Assembly (NCBI GenBank): GCA_951813065.1
Contig: CATOTH010000009.1
Span: 1 to 64,000, forward strand
Direction of reading: 5' to 3'
DNA from: an uncultured Bryobacterales bacterium
GTDB taxonomy: Bacteria; Acidobacteriota; Terriglobia; Bryobacterales; UBA6623
DNA: 64,000 bases
The notes beneath the pieces were generated by a model. It had not been told where the DNA came from. It did not search any database and saw only the letters and a list, made by a program, of their open reading frames with translations. A program made the position numbers and the translations under genes. Positions 26,042-34,614 of the stretch are shown piece after piece (the stretch's first letter is position 1; the number at the start of each line of letters is the position of its first letter).

Positions 26042-27196
26042 GTGAGCGTGCTGGTGGCGGGGATTATGAGCGGAACCTCCGTTGACGCCATCGATGTTGC
26101 ATTTGTGGAAATCTCCGGCGGCGGGCGTGGAATCGACGTCGAAGTTGTTGGGTTTCAGGAGATACCGTTCCCAGAGGGCGTTCGGAAGGAAGTTCTCGAG
26201 GCTTGCGATGGGATGGCATCGGCAGCCCGGATCAGCCAGCTCAACATTCTTCTCGGCGATCTCTTCGCGAAGGCGCTACGACGGGCCGGTGAGCTGACGG
26301 GCGTGTCCCTGAAGAATCTGGAATTGGTCGGCTCGCATGGGCAGACGATTCATCACCAGGCCGAGCCAACTGATTTGTGCGGGTTTCCTGTGGCCAGTTC
26401 CCTACAAATCGGTGAGCCGGCCTGCATCGCACGCGACACTGGCGTTCCCGTGGTCGCCGACTTCCGAACCGCCGACATTGCATCCGGAGGCCAGGGCGCT
26501 CCACTGGTTCCGTATGTAGACTTCCTTCTATTCCGGCATGCGACTGTCAATCGCGTCGCACTGAACATTGGCGGAATTGCGAATCTGACCGCGCTGCCGG
26601 CCGGGAGCGATCCCGCGGCTGTGCTTGCGTTCGACACAGGGCCCGGCAACATGGTCATTGATCGATTGGTCGAGGAGATCACCGGAGGTAGGGAACACTT
26701 TGATCGGAACGGTCGCATGGCGATGCAAGGCGAGGCCGACGAAGGGGTTCTATCGGAATTGCTCAGCGATCCGTACTACGAGCGTCCGGCTCCTAAGAGC
26801 ACGGGAAGGGAACAATTCGGTTCCGTGTTCGCGCAGCGGTTCTTGGCTTCGGGATTGTCCCGGGAATCCCGGGTCGCAACGGCTACACAGCTAACGGTTC
26901 GCACCATCCTGATGGGAGTGGAGCGCTTGGTGCTGCCCCGGATGCCAGTTGACGAACTGATCGTTTCCGGCGGGGGCTGGCACAACCCGGCGATCATGCA
27001 GCCGTTGCGCGAAAGCCTTCCCAGCACACGCGTGACGTCGACCGACGAGTTTGGGATCGCCGGCGATGCCAAAGAGGCGGTTGCGTTCGCTGTCTTGGCC
27101 TATGAAACGGTAAACGGGCGCCCCGGGAACTTGACTTCTGCGACTGGTGCCTCCCGTCACGTCATTCTCGGCAGCATCACCCCGCCCGGGTTCTAG
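26042..27196 (+). CDS. anmK: anhydro-N-acetylmuramic acid kinase
   Basis: A 384-residue ASKHA-fold kinase that opens and phosphorylates 1,6-anhydro-MurNAc to MurNAc-6-phosphate in cell-wall recycling. Visible motifs: AGIMSGTSVDAIDVAFVE (phosphate loop), LVGSHGQTIHH, VVADFRTADIASGGQGAPLVP, NIGGIANLT, FDTGPGNMVID and SGGGWHNPAIM. Start is GTG 26042 (GTGAGCGTGCTG). MurNAc-6-phosphate would need MurQ etherase, not in the window; NagA at 46-47 kb acts further down the same route. Convergent with the DUF1592 gene 38 bp downstream. Confidence 0.96.
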   Translation: MSVLVAGIMSGTSVDAIDVAFVEISGGGRGIDVEVVGFQEIPFPEGVRKEVLEACDGMASAARISQLNILLGDLFAKALRRAGELTGVSLKNLELVGSHGQTIHHQAEPTDLCGFPVASSLQIGEPACIARDTGVPVVADFRTADIASGGQGAPLVPYVDFLLFRHATVNRVALNIGGIANLTALPAGSDPAAVLAFDTGPGNMVIDRLVEEITGGREHFDRNGRMAMQGEADEGVLSELLSDPYYERPAPKSTGREQFGSVFAQRFLASGLSRESRVATATQLTVRTILMGVERLVLPRMPVDELIVSGGGWHNPAIMQPLRESLPSTRVTSTDEFGIAGDAKEAVAFAVLAYETVNGRPGNLTSATGASRHVILGSITPPGF

Positions 27197-27233
27197 CGAC
27201 AGTTGGCCAGCGCGGCTCGGTGCACCTAATGAA

Positions 27234-29576
27234 TCAGTTGTTCTGCGGAATCTCCGGGACGTCGCTTGCGCGCATCCTGAATGGAGTGCTGTTCACGATT
27301 CCCTTGATCAACGCCGAGAAGCGGTGTTGTTCCCGGGCCAGTCTTTGCTGGATCTCGTCCACGGCGGGATTGTCGGTCCGGTCCACGCCGCGGCCCAGCG
27401 CATAGGTCAGCAGTTTCTTCGTCAGCGCGCGGCTAAAGGCACTGGCTTCGGTTGTCGCCAGGATCTGTCGCAATTCGGCAGGCGACTCGAACTTGCGACC
27501 GCCCGGCAAAGACCCCGAAGTGTCGAGCGGGAGTTCGCCGTCCACATCGCGCCACCTGCCCACGGCGTCGTAGTTTTCGAGCCCGAATCCGATCGCGTCC
27601 ATCACTAGATGGCAGGACATGCAGCCTTCGTTCGATCGATGTTCCTCGAGCTGCTGCCGTAATGTCCCGCCCATTGCGCCCTTCCGGACCTCCAGTTCAG
27701 GCACGTCTGGCGGCGGAGGAGGAGGCTTCTCGCCAAGAAGGTTCTCCAGCACCCAAAGGCCCCTCAGCACAGGCGAAGTACGCGTAGGGTACGAGGAGAC
27801 CGTCAGCACGCTCGCCTGGCCCAGGAGACCTCCGCGCCGGCCGTCAGTCAATTCGACCCGAACAAAGTTCTCCCCGTCAATTCCCGTAATGCCGTAGTGC
27901 CGGGCAAGCCGCCCATTGAGGAATGTGTGGTTTCCGTCCAGGAAGGTCAGGATGCTCAGGTCTTCGCGGACGATGCTGTCGAAGAACAGTCGAGTCTCGC
28001 GAATCATGCTATCTCGCAGAGTCTCGTCGAATCCCGGGAACTGATCAGCGTCTGGCTTCGCGTGGGTCAGATTGCGCAGTTGCAGCCACTGTCCACCAAA
28101 GTTCTCCACAAGGGCTGTCGCCTTGGGATCGGCCAGCATGCGCCGTACTTGTTCGCCAATGCCCTTGGACGAGCCCAATTGTCCCGATCCGGCCACTTCC
28201 AGCAACTCGTCGTCAGGCATGCTGCTCCAGAGGAAGTACGACAGCCGCGAGGCCAATTCGTAGTCGTCGATCGCGCGAATCTCATCGCTACCGCCCGGCA
28301 CGGCGTCACGTTCTATTCGGAACAGGAACTGGGGCGAGACCAAGATGGCCTGCAGGACCGTCTGTGCCATTCCCTCGAAGGTCTCTCCCCCACGCATCGA
28401 CCGCTCAGCGAGGTCCATGAGGTGGTCCATTTCGGCTTCGGTGGCCGGCCGGCGGTACGCGCGCAGGGCGAGACGGCCGAGGATCTCTTCCGCACACCGC
28501 CGCCAAGGTTCCTCACCCCTTGGTCGGCATGTGAGGATTCGGCGATGGCTTGCAGGAAGCGGAATGGCTTCGGCGTTGTACGGGCCGTTGATCTCCAGGT
28601 AGTCGACCCACAGCTTGCGCTGGGAGTATTCAGAGTTGGGATTCATCGGCTCGCCGGCGAAATCGATGAATCCCACCCAGATGGTCTTCTCGCCAGGCCC
28701 CATGATATTCGACACGCGTTCGGTTCGATCGAAGTATTGCGCCGCCTCGACCGCCTTCGTAGCCATTCGCTGCCCTTCGATTTTCAGCGTCATCAGCCGA
28801 GGCGGCGGTTTCAACTCAGGGAGGTAGCGCCCGTTGTCTTCCGATCGCTGGCGGCGGTCGGTGGCACCGAACGCGAATTCGTAGCGCCCTCTCGCAGGGA
28901 AGTCGAAGGACAGCTCGATTGAACCGTCCAGTGTGAATGGCGACATGCTGCCAATGGCATCGGGATTGGTTGCATCCCGAGACGCTTGGATGCGGAATCG
29001 GGTGGGTTCCGCTAGCCGCGGGCGTTCCCAAATCGCAGCGCGAGCCAGTTTGCCGGCCGCGTCGAGGTATTTCTCCATCAACAGGGGAGAGGTAGACAGT
29101 ACGTCGCCGATATTGTCGAAACCGTAGCCGGAGTCGTCGACGGGAAAGGAATTAGCTGGACTCAGATTGACGCCGAGGAGGTCGCGAACGGTGTTGTTGT
29201 ACTCGGTTCGGTTGAGTCGCCGCGCGGTAACTCGCCCCGGCCGCGTTTCGCGGTATTTCTCCATGGCACCAATCCGGCTCTCGATCCATGCGGTTAGGGC
29301 TTCAAGGTCGGCCGAAGGCGGTGCGGGACTGCCTGGTGGTGGCATCTTGCCCGTCCGGGTCATCCGGAGCACGTCGACCCAAACGCCGGGGTGTCGCAGT
29401 GCTTCGGCCTCGTCGGAGAACAGATCCAAGCGTAGCTCGGCCATCTGGATGCGTTCCCCGTGGCAGGCCGAGCAATGCTCCGCCAGGAACGGTCGGACGG
29501 ATTCCTCGAACGTGGCGGCAATCCCCAAAGGGAGCAGCAGCAACTGGACAAGGATGCGCCAAGACACCGCCATCAT
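27234..29576 (-). CDS. DUF1592 cytochrome c-type protein (with DUF1587/1595/1588/1585)
   Basis: A 780-residue exported protein. After the signal peptide (MMAVSWRILVQLLLLPLG) comes a cytochrome domain with CSACHG, then DUF1587 (ARRLNRTEYNNTVRDLLGV), a carbohydrate-binding-like beta domain, DUF1595, DUF1592 (ELASRLSYFLWSSMPDDELL), DUF1588 (RRGGLLGQASVLTVSSYPTRTSPVLRG) with CMSCHLVMDAIGFGLEN as second haem motif, and DUF1585 at the end. The complete set is known mainly from Planctomycetes, Verrucomicrobia and Solibacteres, function unknown. Two adjacent ATGs (29576, 29573) are possible starts; the frame further upstream lacks a signal. A second copy lies at 61.3 kb; this one lacks an adjacent DUF1552 gene. 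Confidence 0.93.
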   Translation of the reverse strand: MMAVSWRILVQLLLLPLGIAATFEESVRPFLAEHCSACHGERIQMAELRLDLFSDEAEALRHPGVWVDVLRMTRTGKMPPPGSPAPPSADLEALTAWIESRIGAMEKYRETRPGRVTARRLNRTEYNNTVRDLLGVNLSPANSFPVDDSGYGFDNIGDVLSTSPLLMEKYLDAAGKLARAAIWERPRLAEPTRFRIQASRDATNPDAIGSMSPFTLDGSIELSFDFPARGRYEFAFGATDRRQRSEDNGRYLPELKPPPRLMTLKIEGQRMATKAVEAAQYFDRTERVSNIMGPGEKTIWVGFIDFAGEPMNPNSEYSQRKLWVDYLEINGPYNAEAIPLPASHRRILTCRPRGEEPWRRCAEEILGRLALRAYRRPATEAEMDHLMDLAERSMRGGETFEGMAQTVLQAILVSPQFLFRIERDAVPGGSDEIRAIDDYELASRLSYFLWSSMPDDELLEVAGSGQLGSSKGIGEQVRRMLADPKATALVENFGGQWLQLRNLTHAKPDADQFPGFDETLRDSMIRETRLFFDSIVREDLSILTFLDGNHTFLNGRLARHYGITGIDGENFVRVELTDGRRGGLLGQASVLTVSSYPTRTSPVLRGLWVLENLLGEKPPPPPPDVPELEVRKGAMGGTLRQQLEEHRSNEGCMSCHLVMDAIGFGLENYDAVGRWRDVDGELPLDTSGSLPGGRKFESPAELRQILATTEASAFSRALTKKLLTYALGRGVDRTDNPAVDEIQQRLAREQHRFSALIKGIVNSTPFRMRASDVPEIPQNN

Positions 29577-29875
29577 TATATTTCGGAAGCGTCTGGACCC
29601 TGCCACTTCGTGCCCCTGCTCAGGTTGAGACTGCCTCATCGCGACGTGCGAGCACGGCACTCCCAATCTCCGGCGTCCCTTGTGCAACGGTCGAGAGGCT
29701 TTGCGGGCTGATTTGAGTTCAGAGTGAGCGAGGTGACTGTAGTGCACCACGTCCAGCCTGCAGCGGCTCCAAACCAAGACTGCCGTGCAAATGGACAGGC
29801 GCTAGCGCATCGTACAGAGGCCTCCGATAGCTACCTGAAGCGGTGCGCACCGGATTGATAGCCTAGTAGATCGGG

Positions 29876-32800
29876 ATGGAAAAACTACTGGTCGCGAATC
29901 GAGGCGAGATTGCGATCCGCATATTGCGGGCTGCGACCGAGCTCGGTCTACGTACGGCGACGATCTATTCGCACGAAGATCGCCTCAGCCTGCACCGATT
30001 CAAGGCTGACGAGGCCTATGAAGTAGGAGACACGAGGGGGCCTGTCGCCGCTTATCTCGATATTGACGGCATTGTCGGGCTGGCCAAGGATCGCGACGTC
30101 GACGCCATCCACCCGGGTTACGGCTTCCTTTCCGAGAACAGCGGACTGGCGAAGGCTTGCGCCGATGCCGGAATCGCTTTCGTTGGCCCAACTGCCGAAC
30201 TGCTTGACCGGCTTGGCGACAAGACTAGTGCGCGCCAGCTGGCTCGCAGTGTCGGAGTCCCTGTCGTGCCCGGAACCGATGTGGTAGCTGGAGATCCCGA
30301 CCAGGTGTGGCAAGCTGCCAGGTCGATTGGCTTCCCGCTCATCGTCAAGGCTTCGTTTGGCGGCGGCGGTCGTGGGATGCGTGTCGTTCGAACCGAAGCG
30401 GAGCTGCTGGAACGGCTTGAGGAAGCGAGCACGGAGGCGCACCGCTCCTTCGGCGACGGCTCGGTCTTTCTGGAACGCTACATCGCGAGGGCAAGGCACA
30501 TCGAGGTACAGATCCTAGCGGACTCCCATGGATCAATCGTGCACTTGTGGGAACGCGATTGCTCGGTGCAGCGCAGACACCAGAAGGTAGTTGAGCTTGC
30601 TCCGGCTGCAAACCTTTCCGAGGGCTTGCGAGATGCGATCTGCGATGCGGCGATCAGAGTTGCCGGCGCCGCCGGATACCTCAACGCCGGGACTGTCGAG
30701 TTTCTCGTCGATGCCGACAGCGGGGAATGGTATTTCATCGAGGTCAATCCCCGGATCCAGGTAGAACACACCGTGTCAGAGATGATCACAGGAATCGATA
30801 TTGTCAGATCCCAAATCCTCGTCGCGCAGGGGTGTCGCCTGCACGAGGAGCCGCTAGCGATTCCACAACAGGACCAGATTCAGCGGCGGGGGTTTGCGAT
30901 TCAGTGTCGCATCACCACAGAGGACCCATCCGACGGATTCTCGCCCGACTACGGACGCTTGCAAGCCTATCGCACGGCGGCCGGATTGGGCATCCGGCTC
31001 GATGGCGCGGCGTATTCCGGAGCTGTGCTGAGTCCCTTCTACGACTCACTCCTCACCAAGCTGACGGCTTGGGACAGAACGTTGCGGGGAGCCTGTGTCC
31101 GGGCCGACCGCGCGTTGCGGGAGTTTCGGATTCGGGGAGTCAAGACAAACATTCGGTTCCTGCAGAACGTTGTGAATCATCCGACGTTCCAGTCCGGCGA
31201 TGTGACGACCGGGTTTCTGGAAGCGACGCCCGAGTTGTTCAAGTTCCAGCCGGCGCGGGACCGCGCCAACCGCTTGCTCGCTTACATTGGCGACGTCATC
31301 GTCAACGGGAATCCGACGGTAGCGGGCAAGGACCGTCCCGAGAACCTTGAACCACCGCCCATAGTCCCGTATGACCGGGGCACAAAGGCACCAGATGGAA
31401 CTCGGCAACGGTTGCTAGAACTCGGACCGGAGAAATTCTGCGAATGGGTGCGGGACCAGAAGCCTCTACTGGTCACTGATACCACGTTCCGGGACGCTCA
31501 CCAGTCGCTGCTTGCGACGCGCGTGCGCACGCATGACCTGCTTGTCACAGCTCCGGCCGTAGCGAGGAGTCTCTCAAACCTCTTCAGCTTGGAGATGTGG
31601 GGCGGCGCGACGTTTGACTCGTCGCTCCGCTTTCTTTACGAGGATCCCTGGGAGCGACTCCGGGTGATGCGGCTGGCGGTCCCGAACATCTGCTTCCAAA
31701 TGCTCCTGCGCGCCTCCAACGCGGTGGGCTACACGAGCTATCCGGACAACGTCGTGAGGGAGTTCACGATCGAAGCAGCCCGGCAGGGGATCGACGTTTT
31801 CCGTATTTTCGACTCGCTCAATGATGTGAACAACATGGGCGTCGCTATGGATGCCGTCCAGGGCACGGGAGCGATTTGCGAGCCCGCGATCTGCTACACC
31901 GGGGACATTCTTGATCCGAATCGCCCGAAGTACAGCCTGAACTACTATCTTGACCTCGCCGCCAGGCTCAAAGAGATGGGGGCACACATGCTCGGCATCA
32001 AGGATATGGCCGGACTCTGCCGGCCCTACGCCGGCTTCCAGCTCGTGAAGGTCCTGCGCGAGGAAGTGGGTTTGCCGGTGCACTTCCATACCCACGATTC
32101 CAGCGGGCTCAACGCGGCTACCCTCCTGAAGGCATCGGAAGCAGGGGTCGACGTCGTCGATGCCTCCATCGCAGCGCTATCGGGCTCGACGAGCCAGCCA
32201 AACCTCAACACCTTGGTTGGCACGCTCAAGGGCACAGATCGCGACACGCACCTTGACGAGGATGCACTAGGCCGGTTCTCCCTGTATTGGGAAACCGTTC
32301 GTACGTATTACCTGCCATTTGACAATGCGCCCAAGGCAGGTAGCGCGCGCCTTTACACTCACGAGATCCCCGGGGGCCAATTCACGAATCTCCAACAGCA
32401 GGCAGCGGCGATGGGCCTCGCGCAACGCTGGCGGGAAGTCGAGCAGATGTACGCCGACGTGAACCAGCTACTAGGAGATATCGTCAAGGTCACGCCCTCA
32501 AGCAAAGTCGTGGGAGATCTTGCGCTGTTCCTGCTCTCCAAGGGCATGACCTGTGACGAGGTCCGCAAGCTACCGCCGGATCACAATGTCGGCTTCCCGG
32601 ATTCTGTTGTGGACATGATGAGGGGATCTTTGGGCGAGCCTCCCGGAGGATGGCCCGAGGAGATCCGCGAGATCCTCCTATGCCGCAAGAAGCCCATCGA
32701 GGGCAGGGCAGGGGAGAAGCTACCCCCAGCAGACATCGACGAGGCTGCCGCCGCGGCTTCGAAGCTGCTCAGGCGCAAGGCGACGAAGTGTGACGCGCTG

Positions 32801-33316
32801 AGCAATCTGCTATATCCCGACGTCTTTGCCAAGTACGCCGAGGCCCGCCGCATGCACTCCGATGTCGGCGTGCTGCCGACGCCGGTGTTCTTCTACGGCC
32901 TGGAGGAAGGCGAGGAGTGCACCTTCGACATCGAGCCCGGCAAGCGATTGATTGTCAAGTTCCTCACTTGCGGTGATGCTCAGCCAGACGGGACGCGCAC
33001 GGTGTTCTTCGAACTGAATGGGGCGCCACGACGGGTGCGCATTCGCGATCGTTCGCTCCAGGCGGACCGGCCGGCGGCGCGCAAGGCTGCCAGCGGGAAT
33101 CCCGACCACATTGGAGCGCCGACTCCCGGATTAGTCACAGCGGTCTTTGTCGGCGTCGGCGATGAAGTCGAGCCCAACGCAAAGCTGCTCACGCTCGAAG
33201 CGATGAAAATGCAGAGCACTATCTACGCGCCCGACGCGGGCAAGATCAAGGAAGTCCTGGTCGAAGCTGGCAGCCAGGTGCAGTCCAAGGATCTCTTGCT
33301 GATCATGGAGTCCTAA
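29876..33316 (+). CDS. pyc: pyruvate carboxylase
   Basis: A 1146-residue, single-chain biotin enzyme that carboxylates pyruvate to oxaloacetate. Domains in order: biotin carboxylase (1-450; LLVANRGEIAIRI, the ATP-grasp GGGGRGMRVV, EVNPRIQVEHTVSE), carboxyltransferase (about 535-800; TDTTFRDAHQSLLATR, MWGGATFDSSLRFL, HFHTHDSSGLNAATLLKA with the zinc-binding HxH), the PYC/OADA domain, and the biotinyl domain with LEAMKMQS, where Lys1111 is the biotin site. The length matches canonical PYC. The gene is followed after 4 bp by ctaA, so they are co-transcribed. ATG 29876. Confidence 0.97.
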   Translation: MEKLLVANRGEIAIRILRAATELGLRTATIYSHEDRLSLHRFKADEAYEVGDTRGPVAAYLDIDGIVGLAKDRDVDAIHPGYGFLSENSGLAKACADAGIAFVGPTAELLDRLGDKTSARQLARSVGVPVVPGTDVVAGDPDQVWQAARSIGFPLIVKASFGGGGRGMRVVRTEAELLERLEEASTEAHRSFGDGSVFLERYIARARHIEVQILADSHGSIVHLWERDCSVQRRHQKVVELAPAANLSEGLRDAICDAAIRVAGAAGYLNAGTVEFLVDADSGEWYFIEVNPRIQVEHTVSEMITGIDIVRSQILVAQGCRLHEEPLAIPQQDQIQRRGFAIQCRITTEDPSDGFSPDYGRLQAYRTAAGLGIRLDGAAYSGAVLSPFYDSLLTKLTAWDRTLRGACVRADRALREFRIRGVKTNIRFLQNVVNHPTFQSGDVTTGFLEATPELFKFQPARDRANRLLAYIGDVIVNGNPTVAGKDRPENLEPPPIVPYDRGTKAPDGTRQRLLELGPEKFCEWVRDQKPLLVTDTTFRDAHQSLLATRVRTHDLLVTAPAVARSLSNLFSLEMWGGATFDSSLRFLYEDPWERLRVMRLAVPNICFQMLLRASNAVGYTSYPDNVVREFTIEAARQGIDVFRIFDSLNDVNNMGVAMDAVQGTGAICEPAICYTGDILDPNRPKYSLNYYLDLAARLKEMGAHMLGIKDMAGLCRPYAGFQLVKVLREEVGLPVHFHTHDSSGLNAATLLKASEAGVDVVDASIAALSGSTSQPNLNTLVGTLKGTDRDTHLDEDALGRFSLYWETVRTYYLPFDNAPKAGSARLYTHEIPGGQFTNLQQQAAAMGLAQRWREVEQMYADVNQLLGDIVKVTPSSKVVGDLALFLLSKGMTCDEVRKLPPDHNVGFPDSVVDMMRGSLGEPPGGWPEEIREILLCRKKPIEGRAGEKLPPADIDEAAAAASKLLRRKATKCDALSNLLYPDVFAKYAEARRMHSDVGVLPTPVFFYGLEEGEECTFDIEPGKRLIVKFLTCGDAQPDGTRTVFFELNGAPRRVRIRDRSLQADRPAARKAASGNPDHIGAPTPGLVTAVFVGVGDEVEPNAKLLTLEAMKMQSTIYAPDAGKIKEVLVEAGSQVQSKDLLLIMES

Positions 33317-33320
33317 GCGC

Positions 33321-34247
33321 GTGTCCCAGAGGCCATCGCGCTTCACCGTCGCGGCGTGGCTGTTCTTCGCCTACCTGATAGCGGTCATTCTGTTCGGTGC
33401 ATGGGTGCGCATCAGCCATTCCGGGGCCGGCTGCGGCAGCAACTGGCCGACGTGCGGCGGAGAAGTGATCCCCACGGCTCCTTCCACCGCCACCCTAATC
33501 GAATTTGTCCACCGGGTGTCGAGTGGCTTTTGCGGCATCTTCGGCCTGGCCATCCTCGTTTGGTCTTGGGTGCGGTTCGGATTTGGCGTGGTCACCCGCG
33601 CGGCGGCGCTTACGTTGGTCTTCATCGTGTTCGAGGGCGCGATAGGAGCGGGACTGGTCCTCGGAGAGCTAGTGGCGGACGACGATTCCGTAGCGAGGGC
33701 CGTCGTGATCGCACTGCACCTAGGCAACACGCTCGCCCTGACCGCATTTTCGGCGCTAACTGCCTGGCGTTCGGGTTCCCGGGACGCACCCAGATTCCTT
33801 GGTCGACGCCGGATAGCGTTTTCGGCTGGCTTGGTCCTGATCGTGTTGACTGCGATGACCGGCGCTGTCACCGCATTGGGGGACACTCTGTTCCCCAAGG
33901 AATTGGCGATTTCCGCTGAGTGGTTTGCCCAAATTGGTAGCGACCTGTCCGCGAGCAACCATTTCCTGGTCAGGCTGCGCGTGGTCCACCCCACCTTGGC
34001 AATAGTTGCCGCCGGCTATCTGATTTGGCTGCTCAATGGGGTAGCCACATCGAATCAGTGGGCTCGGGCCGCAATGTACCTGACCGCCATCCAGGTCGCA
34101 CTTGGCTTTTTCGACATCGGGTTGTCCGCGCCAGCGTGGTTGCAGATCCTGCATCTGCTTGCCGCCCAAGGTCTTTGGATGACGTTGATCCTGACTTGCG
34201 CTTCGATCGATCGGGGCGCGGAGAAGGCCTCGCCGGCCCGAGCATAG
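33321..34247 (+). CDS. ctaA: heme A synthase, COX15/CtaA family
   Basis: A 308-residue, eight-helix membrane protein that converts haem O to haem A for aa3-type oxidases. Helix 1 ends in LFGAWVRISHSGAGCGSNWPTCGG, with the paired cysteines of the first extracytoplasmic loop, followed by IEFVHRVSSGFCG carrying a haem-binding histidine. The second half shows DLSASNHFLVRLRVVHPTLA with further ligand histidines, and LQILHLLAAQGLW. GTG 33321 lies 4 bp after the pyc stop. Neighbouring ctaB or oxidase genes are absent in the window. Confidence 0.94.
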   Translation: MSQRPSRFTVAAWLFFAYLIAVILFGAWVRISHSGAGCGSNWPTCGGEVIPTAPSTATLIEFVHRVSSGFCGIFGLAILVWSWVRFGFGVVTRAAALTLVFIVFEGAIGAGLVLGELVADDDSVARAVVIALHLGNTLALTAFSALTAWRSGSRDAPRFLGRRRIAFSAGLVLIVLTAMTGAVTALGDTLFPKELAISAEWFAQIGSDLSASNHFLVRLRVVHPTLAIVAAGYLIWLLNGVATSNQWARAAMYLTAIQVALGFFDIGLSAPAWLQILHLLAAQGLWMTLILTCASIDRGAEKASPARA

Positions 34248-34445
34248 TTTCCGCGCTTGGCAGACAACAGCAGCCCGATGAAGGTCTTTGGCCCCGGCGG
34301 ACCGCTGCCCGTACCGACCTGGCCGGCTCCAAAATCCGGGCGTTACGAGCAATTCTCCGGCGTCCCCACGAGGAAGGCCGTAAACCGTAGTGCGCAAATG
34401 GTTACGAAGTTGGCCAACAAATATTTGTAAATACTAGCTCAGGTG

Positions 34446-34475
34446 TTGACACGCGAATTCTGGCGTCACTACAAT
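34446..34475 (+). promoter_or_regulatory. sigma70-type promoter of the TonB receptor gene
   Basis: A perfect TTGACA (34446-34451) is followed after 18 bases by TACAAT (34470-34475), one mismatch from TATAAT. Transcription would start near 34482, giving a leader of about 130 bases. This is the best-matching promoter seen in the window. Confidence 0.7.
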
Positions 34476-34529
34476 GCCTCCGGTGGGTACGCACGGTCTG
34501 TGGCGGCCAAATTGGTCCTTGATTCCCGC

Positions 34530-34547
34530 AGACAGCAAAGACTGTCT
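34530..34547 (+). promoter_or_regulatory. hairpin in the 5' leader of the TonB receptor mRNA
   Basis: AGACAG-CAAAGA-CTGTCT is a perfect 6-bp inverted repeat with a 6-base loop, about 50 bases after the inferred transcription start. It may be an operator or an mRNA structure; no known family is recognised. Confidence 0.35.
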
Positions 34548-34614
34548 AGTTGGTTGGCCACTGGGGCCGGTCAAATGTATTCAGTGCTGCCGAATTCTGA
34601 AAGTGAGGTAAACC

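Larger units (their letters stand above)
34248..34614. other. intergenic region between ctaA and the TonB receptor: promoter and leader
   Basis: It holds the sigma70-like promoter at 34446-34475 and a 5' leader of about 130 bases with a small hairpin. A 50-codon open reading at 34278-34430 (MKVFGPGGPLPVPTWPAPK, Gly/Pro-rich) ends just before the promoter; it has no ribosome binding site and is not called as a gene. Confidence 0.5.

Noticed and set aside
34278..34430. 50-codon Gly/Pro-rich open reading before the TonB promoter
   Set aside because: There is no ribosome binding site or recognised family and it is within chance length for this GC content.
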